64,000 nucleotides of DNA, taken from the NCBI RefSeq assembly GCF_039537405.1, contig NZ_BAABAL010000017.1:372001-436000 (forward strand), given 5' to 3'. The notes under the pieces were generated by a model. That model saw only the letters and a program-made list of their open reading frames with translations. It did no database searches and was not told the DNA's origin. Below are positions 51,184 to 60,154 of this stretch, in pieces. This DNA is from Allokutzneria multivorans. GTDB taxonomy: Bacteria; Actinomycetota; Actinomycetes; Mycobacteriales; Pseudonocardiaceae. Position numbers and translations under genes: made by a program. The stretch's first letter is position 1; every line of letters begins with the position of its first letter.

Positions 51184-52026
51184 GCCGTAGCCGTCGTGAC
51201 CGACTCCACCGCGTACCTGCCTGAGGGCTTCGCGGACCGGCGCGGCATCTCCGTGGTCCCGCTGCACGTCACCGTGGACGACAGCACCGGTCTGGACGGT
51301 GTCGACATCACCCCGGCCAGCCTCGCCACGGCCCTGTCCGAGCGCCGTGCCGTCAGCACCTCCAGGCCCTCCCCTGAAGACGTTGCCGAGGTCTACCGGC
51401 GTGTGCTCGACAACGGCGCCGACTCAATCGTTTCCGTGCACCTGTCGCGCGAGCTGTCGGGCACGTGGGACGCGGCCCGGATCGCCGCTGAGCAGGTCGG
51501 CGGAGTGCGCGTGGTCGACTCCCGCTCCACCGCGATGGGACTGGGTTTCGCGGTGCTCGCGGCCGTGAAGGCTGCCAGCTCCGGCGCGTCCGGCGCCGAC
51601 GTCGAGGCCGCCGCTGTCCGCACGGCGGCGCGCACGCGCACGTTCTTTTGCCTGGAGACGTTGGAGCACCTGCGTCGTGGCGGTCGCATCGGTCCCGCCG
51701 CCGCGCTCCTGGGCACAGCCCTCGCGGTGCGCCCGCTGCTGCACGTGCAGGACGGGCGCATCGTGCCGTTGGAGAAGGTGCGTACGACCAGCCGCGCGAT
51801 GGCCAGGCTCGTCGACCTCGCGGCGGAGGCTGCGGGTGATGGGCCCGCAGGCGTTGCGGTGCACCACCTCTGCGCTCCGCAACGCGCTGCCGAGCTGGCG
51901 AGCAAGCTCGACGAGCGCATCGGTGACGGCGAGGGCTGCCTCATCTCCGAGGTGGGCGCTGTGATCGGAGCGCACACCGGACTGGGCGTGCTCGGCGTCG
52001 TCGTCCTCCCCGGCGGCCTCGCCTGA
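51181..52026 (+). CDS. DegV-family fatty-acid-binding protein
   Basis: 281 residues. It opens VAVVTDSTAYLPEGFADRRG, then STSRPSPEDVAEVY, VHLSRELSGTWDAAR and a late AHTGLGVLGVVV, all typical of DegV/FakB proteins that hold a fatty acid for phosphorylation by FakA. No FakA gene is in the window. It corresponds to Rv2417c. Confidence 0.92.
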   Translation: MAVAVVTDSTAYLPEGFADRRGISVVPLHVTVDDSTGLDGVDITPASLATALSERRAVSTSRPSPEDVAEVYRRVLDNGADSIVSVHLSRELSGTWDAARIAAEQVGGVRVVDSRSTAMGLGFAVLAAVKAASSGASGADVEAAAVRTAARTRTFFCLETLEHLRRGGRIGPAAALLGTALAVRPLLHVQDGRIVPLEKVRTTSRAMARLVDLAAEAAGDGPAGVAVHHLCAPQRAAELASKLDERIGDGEGCLISEVGAVIGAHTGLGVLGVVVLPGGLA

Positions 52027-52054
52027 GCCCTCTGTCGATCATCGTCAACCGCCG

Positions 52055-52105
52055 CAAACCCGGCGCCTCATGAGGGTTTGCTGTTGTTGAAGACCGCCGA
52101 ACCCG
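52055..52105. repeat. Third copy of the GTCTTCAA/AACCC repeat family (inverted)
   Basis: CAAACCC (52055-52061) is inverted at 52074-52080, and TTGAAGACC (52087-52095) follows with GCCGAACCC. On the minus strand this reads GGTCTTCAA then CAAACCC, as at 7221 and 26710. It probably also terminates degV. Confidence 0.5.
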
Positions 52106-52142
52106 ACGACCTGCGTGACGTGGCGGCCCAGCTCCCGGTTCC

Positions 52143-52204
52143 GCGTTGTGGCAACTCGTCGTGATGTGAGAGCGCTCCTTCGCGCAAGTCGTTGCCATAA
52201 AGCG
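52143..52204. repeat. Imperfect palindrome with TGGCAAC/GTTGCCA arms
   Basis: TGGCAAC (52149-52155) pairs with GTTGCCA (52191-52197); outer CG-T-rich bases extend the stem imperfectly, and the loop holds GAGAGCGCTC. It resembles the terminator at 17948. The stretch 52205-52359 has no gene; it holds only the comEA leader. Confidence 0.5.
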
Positions 52205-52359
52205 AATTCGGGTGCGCTGGCCGAGCCCTAGCACGAACCCCTGACACACCAACGAAAACCGGGACCAGCAACGCCCGACTGGTCCACATCGCCGCTACTT
52301 GTCCACAGCCAGCCACATTCACCCGCCACCACCCCCACCACCTCCCTAACGTCGAAACG

Positions 52360-53115
52360 GTGACGAACCCCCACCTCGACCACCCAGCGGGCACGGCCAG
52401 GGTCAGGCAGGAGATCCTGGCGAAGAAGCGCCTGGCAGCCCTGTCCGGTCCGGCACCGCAGGACCCCGACCCACCGGCGGGACCAGTGGAGATCCACATC
52501 GGCCCCGCGCCCCGCATCGCCCTGCTCGACCGCCTGGTGCCGGAGTGGCTGCGCCGCGCGAGGCTGAACCCCGGCCGCTCCGGAGCGCTCGCGCTGGTGG
52601 CGGTCGCCGCCTTCGCCGCCCTCGTGGCCGTCCTGCTGTGGCCGGGCGGCGTCGCGGCCGAACCGGCGCCCGTGGTCTCGCCTCCCGTTGCGCCACAACA
52701 GAAAACGGCCCAGCTCGTGGTGAGCGTGGTGGGCCGGGTCGGCAAGCCCGGCCTGGTGTCGCTGCCGGAGGGCGCGCGGATAGCCGATGCCGTGCAGGCG
52801 GCCGGTGGAGTGTTGCCCGACGCAGACCCCGCGACGGTCAACTTCGCGAGGAAAATCAGCGACGGTGAGCAGATCGTCGTCGGCCTGCCCGCGCCGTCGG
52901 GGGAGTCCGGCCCGTCGGAGAGCGCGAAGATCAGCCTCAACACCGCGACCGTCCACCAGCTCGACGGTCTGCCGGGCGTGGGGCAGGTGACAGCGCAGCG
53001 GATCGTGCAGTGGCGCACCAGGCACGGGCGGTTCGCGTCCGTGGACCAGCTCCGCGAGGTGGACGGCATCGGAACTTCGCGTCTGGCGAAGCTCCGTGAG
53101 CTGGTGACGCTGTGA
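52360..53115 (+). CDS. comEA: ComEA-type DNA-binding competence protein
   Basis: 251 residues. A cytosolic N-terminus of about 75 residues precedes one membrane segment (ALALVAVAAFAALVAVLLW). A SLBB domain follows (VVSVVGRVGKPGLVSLPEGA), then a helix-hairpin-helix domain (ISLNTATVHQLDGLPGVGQV, then QLREVDGIGTSRLAKL) that binds DNA. GTG 52360. Its stop overlaps the comEC start (GTGA). Confidence 0.93.
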   Translation: MTNPHLDHPAGTARVRQEILAKKRLAALSGPAPQDPDPPAGPVEIHIGPAPRIALLDRLVPEWLRRARLNPGRSGALALVAVAAFAALVAVLLWPGGVAAEPAPVVSPPVAPQQKTAQLVVSVVGRVGKPGLVSLPEGARIADAVQAAGGVLPDADPATVNFARKISDGEQIVVGLPAPSGESGPSESAKISLNTATVHQLDGLPGVGQVTAQRIVQWRTRHGRFASVDQLREVDGIGTSRLAKLRELVTL

Positions 53116-55448
53116 TCCCGGCACAGCTGGACATCCGGCTCGTACCCGCCGCGGTCGCGGTCTGGGCGGTGGCACTGGTCGGGCTGCACCTCGGCTGGCT
53201 CGCCACGGTGCTGTGCGGCGTGCTGGCGGCAGCCTTCGCGTTCCTCGCGGTGTGGCGGGGAACGGGTGCGTGGGCCAACGGACTGCTCGCGGCGAGCGTC
53301 CTCGCGGGCGCGGCTGCGGTGGTCGTCACCAGCCACGCCCTGCCCGCCGCCACGCACCCGCTGCGCGAGCTCGCGAGCAAGGGTGCGACCGCGACGATCA
53401 GGGCGACGTTGTCCGAAGACCCAAGACCGTTGCGCACCAAGGGATACGCCGGTCGGCCCGCTGGTGCGGACCAGGTGGCGGTCCGCGCTCGGTTGAGCGA
53501 TGAGCCGGGTGGTTCGGTGTTGCTGCTGGCTCCGGCGGTCGCGTGGTCGGCGTTGTTGCCGGAGCAGGAGGTCACGGCGACCGGAGCGCTGATCATGCCG
53601 CGCGGCGGGGACTTCACGGTGGCGGTGTTGCGGGTCCGGGGACCACCGATCGCTGTCGGCCCCGCGCCGAGCTGGCAGACCGCCGCTGATGGCGTGCGCG
53701 CCGGGCTCCGCGACGCCGCGAAGGTGCTTTCCCCGGAGCTCGCGGGGCTGCTTCCGGCATTGGTGGTCGGTGACACCGCTGGACTGTCTCCGCGCGTGGT
53801 GGAGGAGTTCCGGTTGTCCGGACTGGCCCACCTGTTGGCCGTGAGCGGGGCGAACCTGGCGATCGTGTGCGGCGCTGTCCTGCTGCTGTTCCGGTTGCTG
53901 ACGGCAGGGCCACGATTGTCGGGCTTGGCGGCGGTGCTGGCTCTGGTCGGCTTCGTGGTGCTCGCGCGGCCCGAGCCCAGCGTGCTGCGCGCGGCGGTGA
54001 TGGGCGGAGTGACGCTGCTGGCGTTGGTGTTGGGGCGCAAGGGTTCCGCGATTCCCGCGCTCGCCGGAGCCGTGATCGTGTTGCTGCTGTTCGATCCTGG
54101 ACTGGCCAACACCGCGGGTTTCGCGTTGTCGGTGCTGGCGACCGCGGCACTGGTGATCCTCGCGCCGAGGTGGGCCGCGGCACTGCGCGATCGCGGAGTG
54201 CCGGTGGGGCTCGCCGAGGCCATCGCGGTTCCGGCGGCGGCACAGCTCGCCACGGCTCCGTTGATCGCGGCGCTGTCCGGAGAGATCAGCCTGGTGGCGA
54301 TTCCGGCCAATCTGCTCGCGGCTCCCGTTGTGGCGCCTGCGACGGTGTTCGGTGTGCTCGCTGCGCTGGTCTCGACGGTGCACGAGGGCGCTGCGGAGCT
54401 TCTGGTCCACCTGGCGGGGCCCGAGGTGTGGTGGCTGATCACCGTGGGCAGACGTGCCGCCGCGGTGCCGGACAGCGGTGTTCCGTGGCCTTCCGGTGTG
54501 CTTGGTGGACTGCTGCTCGCCGCGCTGCTCGTTGTGGTCGTGTTGCTGCTGCGGAGCCGCCGGTTCCGGATCGTGTTGGTGCTCGGCGTGGTTGTGCTGG
54601 TGTTGACCGCGGTTCCGGTGAAGCTGCTCAAGCCGCAGTGGCCCGCTGACGGCTGGGCGGCGGTGGCGTGTGACGTCGGGCAGGGCGACGCCGTGGTGCT
54701 GGCGGTCGCTGAGCCCGGGCGCGCGGTCCTGGTCGACACCGGGCCAGAACCGTTGGCGGTCAACGCTTGTCTGGATCGGCTGGGCGTTGATCGCGTTCCT
54801 GTGGTGGTGCTGAGCCACCTGCACGCCGACCACATCGGCGGGCTCGCGGCGGTGCTCGCGGAGAGATCTGTGGGAGCGGTCGCGGTCGGGCCACTGAGAG
54901 AGCCCGCTTGGGCGATGAAGGAGGTGCGTGACACCGTTGCGGCGGCGGGAGTTCCGTTGATCGAACTGAGTCGCGGTCAGCGGCTGGAGTGGCCCGGGTT
55001 GGCGCTGGAGGTGCTGGCACCGCTGAGGTCTCCGGCACCGCGGACTTCGGAGACACCCTTGCCGGGGACCGTGGTCAACGACGCCTCACTGGTGCTGCGG
55101 GCGCACACACCAGCGGGGCGGATGTTGCTGACCGGAGACATCGAACTGGCCACGCAAGCCGAGCTGCTGGCGTCCACAGTGGACGTCAGCGCGGACGTGC
55201 TCAAGGTGCCGCACCACGGGTCCCGCTACAGCCTGCCCCGGTTCCTGGGCGCGGTGCGGCCCCGAGTCGCGTTGATCTGCGTGGGCGCGGGCAACGACTA
55301 CGGCCACCCGAGCCCACTGGTCCTGCACTCGCTCGCCGGAGTGCGCGTCCTGCGCACCGACCTGGACGGTGACGTCGCCGTTCTGGCCACCCGCGATGGT
55401 CTGGCGACCGCACGGAGAGGAGAACCACGGCCACCGCCCAGGCGGTGA
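53112..55448 (+). CDS. comEC: ComEC/Rec2 DNA-uptake channel protein
   Basis: 778 residues. An N-terminal hydrophobic cluster, a soluble OB-like segment and the competence domain (LSGLAHLLAVSGANLAIVCG) with many helices are followed by a C-terminal metallo-beta-lactamase domain. That domain contains DVGQGDAVVL, DTGPEPLAV and the metal motif LSHLHADHIGG. It carries single-stranded DNA across the membrane. GTG 53112 overlaps the comEA stop. Confidence 0.95.
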   Translation: MIPAQLDIRLVPAAVAVWAVALVGLHLGWLATVLCGVLAAAFAFLAVWRGTGAWANGLLAASVLAGAAAVVVTSHALPAATHPLRELASKGATATIRATLSEDPRPLRTKGYAGRPAGADQVAVRARLSDEPGGSVLLLAPAVAWSALLPEQEVTATGALIMPRGGDFTVAVLRVRGPPIAVGPAPSWQTAADGVRAGLRDAAKVLSPELAGLLPALVVGDTAGLSPRVVEEFRLSGLAHLLAVSGANLAIVCGAVLLLFRLLTAGPRLSGLAAVLALVGFVVLARPEPSVLRAAVMGGVTLLALVLGRKGSAIPALAGAVIVLLLFDPGLANTAGFALSVLATAALVILAPRWAAALRDRGVPVGLAEAIAVPAAAQLATAPLIAALSGEISLVAIPANLLAAPVVAPATVFGVLAALVSTVHEGAAELLVHLAGPEVWWLITVGRRAAAVPDSGVPWPSGVLGGLLLAALLVVVVLLLRSRRFRIVLVLGVVVLVLTAVPVKLLKPQWPADGWAAVACDVGQGDAVVLAVAEPGRAVLVDTGPEPLAVNACLDRLGVDRVPVVVLSHLHADHIGGLAAVLAERSVGAVAVGPLREPAWAMKEVRDTVAAAGVPLIELSRGQRLEWPGLALEVLAPLRSPAPRTSETPLPGTVVNDASLVLRAHTPAGRMLLTGDIELATQAELLASTVDVSADVLKVPHHGSRYSLPRFLGAVRPRVALICVGAGNDYGHPSPLVLHSLAGVRVLRTDLDGDVAVLATRDGLATARRGEPRPPPRR

Positions 55449-55511
55449 GCGCTTGCCAGTGACGCTTTGCCGGTGACGCTTTGTCTGTGACCTGTCAGAG
55501 GCCGTGACCTG

Positions 55512-56774
55512 TCAGAGGCCGAGTGCTTCGCGGACGGCGGCGCTCGACGGCGGCACGGTGGCGCGCGGGCCGATCTTGTCCTCCACCGCGTCGAGGGTCT
55601 TCAGGCCGTCGCCGGTGATCAGCAGGACGGTCTCGGCGTCCGGGTCGAGCTGGCCGGACTCGATGAGCTTCTTCGCCGTCGCGACGGTCACGCCGCCCGC
55701 GGTCTCGGCGAAGATGCCCTCGGTGCGGGCCAGCAGGCGGATCGCGTCGACGACCTCCTCGTCGCTGACGTGCTCCACCGAACCTCCGGTGCGGCGCACG
55801 GTGTCCAGCACGTAGGGACCGTCGGCGGGAGCACCGATCGCCAGTGAGCGGGCGATCGTGTCCGGCTTCACCGGCTGGATCACGTCGTGGCCCGCCTGGA
55901 ACGCGGCGGCGACGGGGGAGCAGCCGGTGGCCTGGGCGCCGAAGACCCGGTACGGGGTCGGCTCCACCAGGTCCAGCTCACCCAGCTCGCGGAAGGCCTT
56001 GTCCACCTTGGTCAACTGCGAACCGGAGGCGACCGGCACGACGATCTGCTGCGGCAGGCGCCAGCCGAGCTGCTCGGCGACCTCGTAGCCGAGGGTCTTG
56101 GAGCCCTCCGCGTAGTACGGGCGGACGTTGACGTTGACGAACGCCCAGTCCTCGTGGTCGGCGGCCAGCTCGGTGGCCAGCCGGTTCACGTCGTCGTAGT
56201 TGCCGTCGACGGCGATCAGCGCACCGTCGTACACGGCGGTGGTGAGCACCTTCGCGCGCTCGAGAGAGGAGGGGATCAGCACGACCGACTCCCAGCCCGC
56301 CCGCGCCGCTGCCGCGGCGACGGCGTTGGCCAGGTTGCCGGTGGAGGGGCAGGCCAGCACGGTGAACCCGAGCTGGCGCGCGGCGGCGAGCGCCACCGCG
56401 ACCACGCGGTCCTTGAAGGAGTGCGTGGGGTTGCCGGTGTCGTCCTTCACCCACAGCTTGCGCACGCCGAGCGCGGCGGCCAGGCGGTCGGCCTTGACCA
56501 GCCGGGTCAGGCCCGGATCGGTGTTGGGGTGCTCCTGGACGTCCGAGGGCACCGGAAGGAGGTTGCGGTAGCGCCAGATGGAGCGGGGCCCCGCCTCGAT
56601 CTCCGCGCGGGTGATCTTGCCGAAGTCGTAGCCGACCTCAAGGGGGCCGAAACACTCCGCACACGCGAACTCCGCGGCGAGCGGCACCTCGTTGCCGCAT
56701 TCGCGGCACACCAGGGCGCGGGCCGGGCCGAGGTCGAACTGGTGGGCGCTGCGGCGCGCCTCGATGGTCGTCAT
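55512..56774 (-). CDS. thrC: Threonine synthase
   Basis: 420 residues. It converts O-phosphohomoserine to threonine. An N-terminal rubredoxin-like pair (CRECGNE, CAECFG) is present, followed by the PLP lysine in THSFKDRVV, the PLP phosphate loop region CPSTGNLANAVAAAAA and the late LITGDGLK. ATG 56774 is preceded by AGGAGAG, which overlaps the P1 helix of a SAM riboswitch. The gene is inverted between comEC and holA. Confidence 0.96.
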   Translation of the reverse strand: MTTIEARRSAHQFDLGPARALVCRECGNEVPLAAEFACAECFGPLEVGYDFGKITRAEIEAGPRSIWRYRNLLPVPSDVQEHPNTDPGLTRLVKADRLAAALGVRKLWVKDDTGNPTHSFKDRVVAVALAAARQLGFTVLACPSTGNLANAVAAAAARAGWESVVLIPSSLERAKVLTTAVYDGALIAVDGNYDDVNRLATELAADHEDWAFVNVNVRPYYAEGSKTLGYEVAEQLGWRLPQQIVVPVASGSQLTKVDKAFRELGELDLVEPTPYRVFGAQATGCSPVAAAFQAGHDVIQPVKPDTIARSLAIGAPADGPYVLDTVRRTGGSVEHVSDEEVVDAIRLLARTEGIFAETAGGVTVATAKKLIESGQLDPDAETVLLITGDGLKTLDAVEDKIGPRATVPPSSAAVREALGL

Positions 56775-56787
56775 CGCGAGGTCTCTC

Positions 56788-56915
56788 CTCATCTTTCCCG
56801 CTCGTGCGGGCCGGATTTGGCACCGTGATCGCCGGTGGCCTCGCGGAGATCCCGCGTGGTCTGGCGTCGGTTGCCGGGGTGTCGTAGGGCCGATCCCTCT
56901 ACCCCTCTGGATGAG
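56788..56915 (-). promoter_or_regulatory. SAM-I (S-box) riboswitch upstream of thrC
   Basis: The minus strand opens CUCAUCCAGAGGGGUAGAGG and continues GAUCGGCCC, CGACACCCCGGCAACC, GGUGCCAAAUCCGGCCC and a GCGGGAAAGAUGAG end, the conserved S-box blocks in the right order. The P1 strands CTCATC (56915-56910) and GATGAG (56793-56788) pair perfectly. The last bases of P1 merge into AGGAGAG (56790-56784), the thrC Shine-Dalgarno. SAM binding would therefore hide the ribosome-binding site, reducing threonine synthesis. Confidence 0.88.
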
Positions 56916-57069
56916 CTGTTCAGTTGTGGTGGTGCTGTGCGGAGGCGCGCCCTTCGGCGGCCGTCCGGTGGTCACGCTACGGCAACGTCCCACGGGAGAG
57001 CCACCGTTGCCCATGATGCGGGACGTGCGCGGCGGCCGCGCCGTCCGACCCTCGTGCGAGGATGGCGCG

Positions 57070-58050
57070 GTGAGTGCTCCCGCCGCAGCGCCAGCCCCGT
57101 TGCACCTGGTCATCGGAGAGGAAGAGCTCCTCGTCGAGCGGTCCGTGCGGGCCACGCTGGACGCCGCGAGGCAGGCCGATCCGGAGGCCGAGCTGCGCCG
57201 GGTCCGGGTGACCGATCTCACCCCTCCCGAACTGGTCGAGCTGCTCAGCCCCTCGCTGTTCGCGGAGGGCAGGGTGATCGTGCTGGAGGCGGCCCAGGAC
57301 GCGGGCAAGGAGATCGCCGAGGCGGTGCTCTCCTACATCCGCGACCCCGCCGAGGGCGTGACCCTGGTCCTCACGCACACGGGGGGCGGGCGCGGCAAGC
57401 TCGCCAAGGAGCTGCCCGCCGCGTTGCGCAAGGCGGGGGCGGCGGTCGCGGAGTGCGCGAAGCTGACCAAGGCCAGTGACCGGGAATCCTTTGTGCGCAA
57501 CGAGGTTCGGCGCGCGGGTGGCAAGATCGACGGGCCCGCGCTCGCGGCGCTGATGGAGACGGTCGGCAACGATCTGCGCGAGTTGGCGGCCGCGGCCTCG
57601 CAGCTCGTCGCGGACACCGGCGGCAAGGTCGACGAGCAGGCGGTGCGCCGTTACCACCGCGGCCGTGCCGAGATGACCGGCTTCGCGGTGGCGGAGAAGG
57701 CCGTTACCGGCGACCGCACCGCCGCGCTGGAATCGCTGCGCTGGGCGTTGCAGCTGGGCGTTCCGCACGTGCTGCTCGCCGACGCGCTGGCCGACGCGGT
57801 GCGCACCATCGCCAGGGTGGCCGGAGTGGGGCGGGCGGACCCGTTCCAGCTCGCGGGTCAGCTCGGCATGCCGCCGTGGAAGGTCAAGAAGGCGCTCGGC
57901 CAGGCGCAGGGCTGGTCCCCGGAGGGCCTCGTCGAGGCGATGGGACTCGTCGCCACCCTCAACGCGGAAGTGAAGGGCATGGCCGCCAGCGCGGACTACG
58001 CGGTGGAGCGCGCCGTGCTCAAAGTGGCCGCCGCGCGCAACCGCCGCTGA
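57070..58050 (+). CDS. holA: DNA polymerase III delta subunit
   Basis: 326 residues. It belongs to the clamp-loader wrench subunit family. It starts PLHLVIGEEELLVERSVRA, contains VLEAAQDAGKEIAEAV and RYHRGRAEMTGFAVAEKA, and ends VERAVLKVAAARNRR. GTG 57070 (VSAPAAAPAP) is the start of the conserved part; the open frame upstream overlaps the riboswitch and is spurious. Confidence 0.93.
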   Translation: MSAPAAAPAPLHLVIGEEELLVERSVRATLDAARQADPEAELRRVRVTDLTPPELVELLSPSLFAEGRVIVLEAAQDAGKEIAEAVLSYIRDPAEGVTLVLTHTGGGRGKLAKELPAALRKAGAAVAECAKLTKASDRESFVRNEVRRAGGKIDGPALAALMETVGNDLRELAAAASQLVADTGGKVDEQAVRRYHRGRAEMTGFAVAEKAVTGDRTAALESLRWALQLGVPHVLLADALADAVRTIARVAGVGRADPFQLAGQLGMPPWKVKKALGQAQGWSPEGLVEAMGLVATLNAEVKGMAASADYAVERAVLKVAAARNRR

Positions 58051-58093
58051 AGCGGGACGTACAGGACGCAACGGACACATCCGGCGAGCGGTC

Positions 58094-58134
58094 GCGGGGG
58101 TTCCTCCGCCAGCGGCACGCCGAGGAACCCCCGC
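58094..58134 (+). terminator. Terminator after holA
   Basis: GCGGGGGTTCCTC (58094-58106) is perfectly inverted at 58122-58134 (13 bp). It lies between holA and the convergent inhibitor gene. Confidence 0.8.
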
Positions 58135-58163
58135 TTGCTCCGCCCTGCCGGGAAAATCCCAGC

Positions 58164-58568
58164 TCAGAAGCGGAAGATCGAGCCCGTCGCCGCCAGTGCG
58201 AGGCAGCTGTTGGCGTAGGCGGCCCGGTGGCTGACCGGCCGTCCACGCCAGAAACCGCTCGCGCTCACAGTGCGAGGTGCATATTCCTTCGTGCACTGTG
58301 GATGTGGACCGACATTCAATCGGGTGAAGTTTCCGTCGACCTCCGCCAGCTGAGGGCAGGCCGCGGCGGCGAACGGGTGGTTACCGCCCGTGGGGTCGCA
58401 TCGCAGGGTCACCCTCCTGGCGGGGGTTCCCCGGTGCTCGTCGACCACGGACAGTGCGAGAACTGAGGGAGCGTTCATGTCGGTTCCGGCAACTGCCGGG
58501 GGCGGGGTGAGGCAGAGCATGACCGCGCCCGCGGTCAGGAGCGAGCCGGGCAAACGGTTGCGGAGCAT
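58164..58568 (-). CDS. Secreted subtilisin-inhibitor-like protein 1 (Lys at P1)
   Basis: 134 residues. Signal peptide to about 28 (ending PPPAVAG). The SSI family pattern is clear: VTLRCDPTGGNHPFAAAACP, then CTKEYAPRTVSASGFWRGRP, then FANS-like YANSCLAL and the ending FRF. Four Cys would form two disulfides. The reactive loop is CTKEY: aligned with SSI (C-P-M-V-Y) the P1 residue is Lys, predicting inhibition of trypsin-like proteases. ATG 58568 follows GGAAAGGG. Confidence 0.9.
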   Translation of the reverse strand: MLRNRLPGSLLTAGAVMLCLTPPPAVAGTDMNAPSVLALSVVDEHRGTPARRVTLRCDPTGGNHPFAAAACPQLAEVDGNFTRLNVGPHPQCTKEYAPRTVSASGFWRGRPVSHRAAYANSCLALAATGSIFRF

Positions 58569-58721
58569 TGCAAACCCTTTCCGTGATCTGAAGATTTTTC
58601 TTCGGAATTCATGTCAATACAGCCTACGAGTGACGACTTTGACGGTTGCGTGAACTGCGCGTGACTGAATATGTGATTGTCGCGGCAACAACCTTGTCGA
58701 GCTCGGCTCGGTGAGAACTCG
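58569..58721. other. Low-GC spacer between the two inhibitor genes
   Basis: The 153-bp gap is visibly AT-richer than the surroundings and should hold the promoter of the first inhibitor gene. No clear operator or second gene is seen. Confidence 0.5.
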
Positions 58722-59132
58722 TCAGAATCGGAATAAGGGTCCGGTTTTTGCGATCAGCACACATCTGTTCGGGAAAGTGATCTGTTCGCGAACCCGGCGG
58801 CCGAACCACGTTCCGGTTGCCGTGGTGGTCACCGGGGCGTAGATCAGCGGGCAGCTGGCGCCGGGGTCGAGGTGCAGCGCGGCGACGCTCCCGCCGGTCC
58901 GCGCCAGCGCCGCGCAGCTGGCCACGGGCGCGGGGTGGCCGCCACCGTCCGGCGAGCAGGTCAGCGGGACCCGCCTCGCCGAGGGCGCGGGAGCCTCGCC
59001 GGGCGTGCTGGTGAGCACGAGCGCGGCGGCGGGCGGCGCGGGTGGGAGGATCGCTCCCGCCGGTGTCGCCAGCGCCGCGAGCAGCGCGGTCACCGCGATC
59101 GGAACGAACCTGAGCGGTCGGTTCCAGGACAT
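58722..59132 (-). CDS. Secreted subtilisin-inhibitor-like protein 2 (Leu at P1)
   Basis: 136 residues from ATG 59132 (MSWNRPLRFVPIAVTALLAA), with GAGGAAAGGG upstream. The SSI blocks are VPLTCSPDGGGHPAPVASCA, then ASCPLIYAPVTTTATGTWFG, then FPNRCVLIAKTGPLFRF. The reactive loop CPLIY places Leu at P1, predicting subtilisin or chymotrypsin-like targets. It is a paralogue of the gene at 58164 in the same direction, with a different inhibitor specificity. Confidence 0.92.
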   Translation of the reverse strand: MSWNRPLRFVPIAVTALLAALATPAGAILPPAPPAAALVLTSTPGEAPAPSARRVPLTCSPDGGGHPAPVASCAALARTGGSVAALHLDPGASCPLIYAPVTTTATGTWFGRRVREQITFPNRCVLIAKTGPLFRF

Positions 59133-59470
59133 GGACTTCCCTTTCCTCGAAATATGTTCGGATATATCTCGGGTCACCTGTGGGTGTCCCACTCCGAATA
59201 CGCGGGCGGCTTCCGGTCGCGCTCAGTGAGCGTCCTCACAGACGGGGGAAGCAGGGGGCGATCCCTCCAATGGCGGTATGCGCCCTGCTGTCCGAGGGAA
59301 CCATGTTTTCCTGCGCAACGAAGCCTTGCCAAAGTACCGTTCTTACGGTGGTATCTAAGGCGGTCGAGGGGGCTTCGGGTTGCGCCTCGTGAAGACCTTG
59401 GTGCTTCGAAGGGAATTGGCCGGATAACTCGTTCAGACGTGCTTGTCGGTCCCGCCGATAATTCCTGTCG
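59133..59470. other. Regulatory gap between inhibitor 2 and the sigma factor gene
   Basis: 338 bp without a supported gene. The left part contains AT-rich words (AATATGTTCGGATATATCT) near the inhibitor 2 promoter. The right part ends with GATAAT about 10 nt before the sigma gene ATG. Both divergent promoters should lie here. Confidence 0.5.
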
Positions 59471-60043
59471 ATGCTAGGAGTCGTGTTGTTGACCAATCAG
59501 GAGGCCGGACCGCTGCTCGACGGCTGCGCCCGGTCGCGGAGCGAGGAGTTCTGGCGGGAATGCGTCGACCTGCGTCCCGCGCTGATCAGGATCGCGGTCA
59601 GGGCGGGCGCCGGTGAGGCGGCGGAGGACCTGGTGCACGAGGCCTTCATCAGGGCCATGGAGTTCCCCGCCCTGGACCCGCAACGGGTGATGCCCTTTCT
59701 GGTGGCCGTCGTGAAGCGGTTGTGCGTCGACGAGGCCCGCAGGAGCACCACCGCGCGGCAGGTCGCCACGCACGCCAGGCTGCTACCGTTGGACGTGACA
59801 GATCCGGCCGAGTCGATCAGCGATCAGGCCGAGGCGGAGTGGCTCGTCGCGCACTGCGGCAAGCTCAGTCGGCGCGAACGTTATGTCCTGCTCTGGCTTT
59901 CCCACGGTCTCCCGCACGACGAGATCTCACGAAGGCTGGGCACGACACGACGCGCGACCGAGTGCATCGCCAGCCGCGCGCGCTGCCGGGTCCGTCAGTG
60001 GATGGCTCGCCGTTCGCCCGTCAACAGGGTGTTCGGCTGCTGA
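59471..60043 (+). CDS. Sigma-70 family (ECF-like) RNA polymerase sigma factor
   Basis: 190 residues. Region 2 reads ALIRIAVRAGAGEAAEDLVH then EAFIRAMEFPALDP, and region 4 reads LSRRERYVLLWLSHGLPHDE then ISRRLGTTRRATECIASRAR. No anti-sigma gene is adjacent. ATG 59471 was used; TTG codons at 59486 and 59489 after TAGGAG are possible starts. It diverges from the protease-inhibitor genes and may control them, but nothing proves this. Confidence 0.85.
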   Translation: MLGVVLLTNQEAGPLLDGCARSRSEEFWRECVDLRPALIRIAVRAGAGEAAEDLVHEAFIRAMEFPALDPQRVMPFLVAVVKRLCVDEARRSTTARQVATHARLLPLDVTDPAESISDQAEAEWLVAHCGKLSRRERYVLLWLSHGLPHDEISRRLGTTRRATECIASRARCRVRQWMARRSPVNRVFGC

Positions 60044-60087
60044 AAGGGCCTAGGTACGGGGAGCAGGGCCCCGTACCTAGGCCCTTT
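60043..60087 (+). terminator. 19-bp perfect terminator stem after the sigma gene
   Basis: AAAGGGCCTAGGTACGGGG (60043-60061) is perfectly inverted at 60069-60087 around a 7-nt loop, ending TTTT. The first base of the stem is the last base of the sigma gene stop codon. Confidence 0.85.
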
Positions 60088-60154
60088 TCCTTGCCAGGGC
60101 CGGAAAACCGCCAGGGCCGCAACTCCGCCGGGCGGGAACCGCCGGCACAGACGA

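Noticed and set aside
59471..60043. Anti-sigma partner next to the sigma factor
   Set aside because: The downstream sequence is a terminator and rpsT, and the upstream gene is a secreted inhibitor. No zinc-binding or membrane anti-sigma candidate is adjacent.
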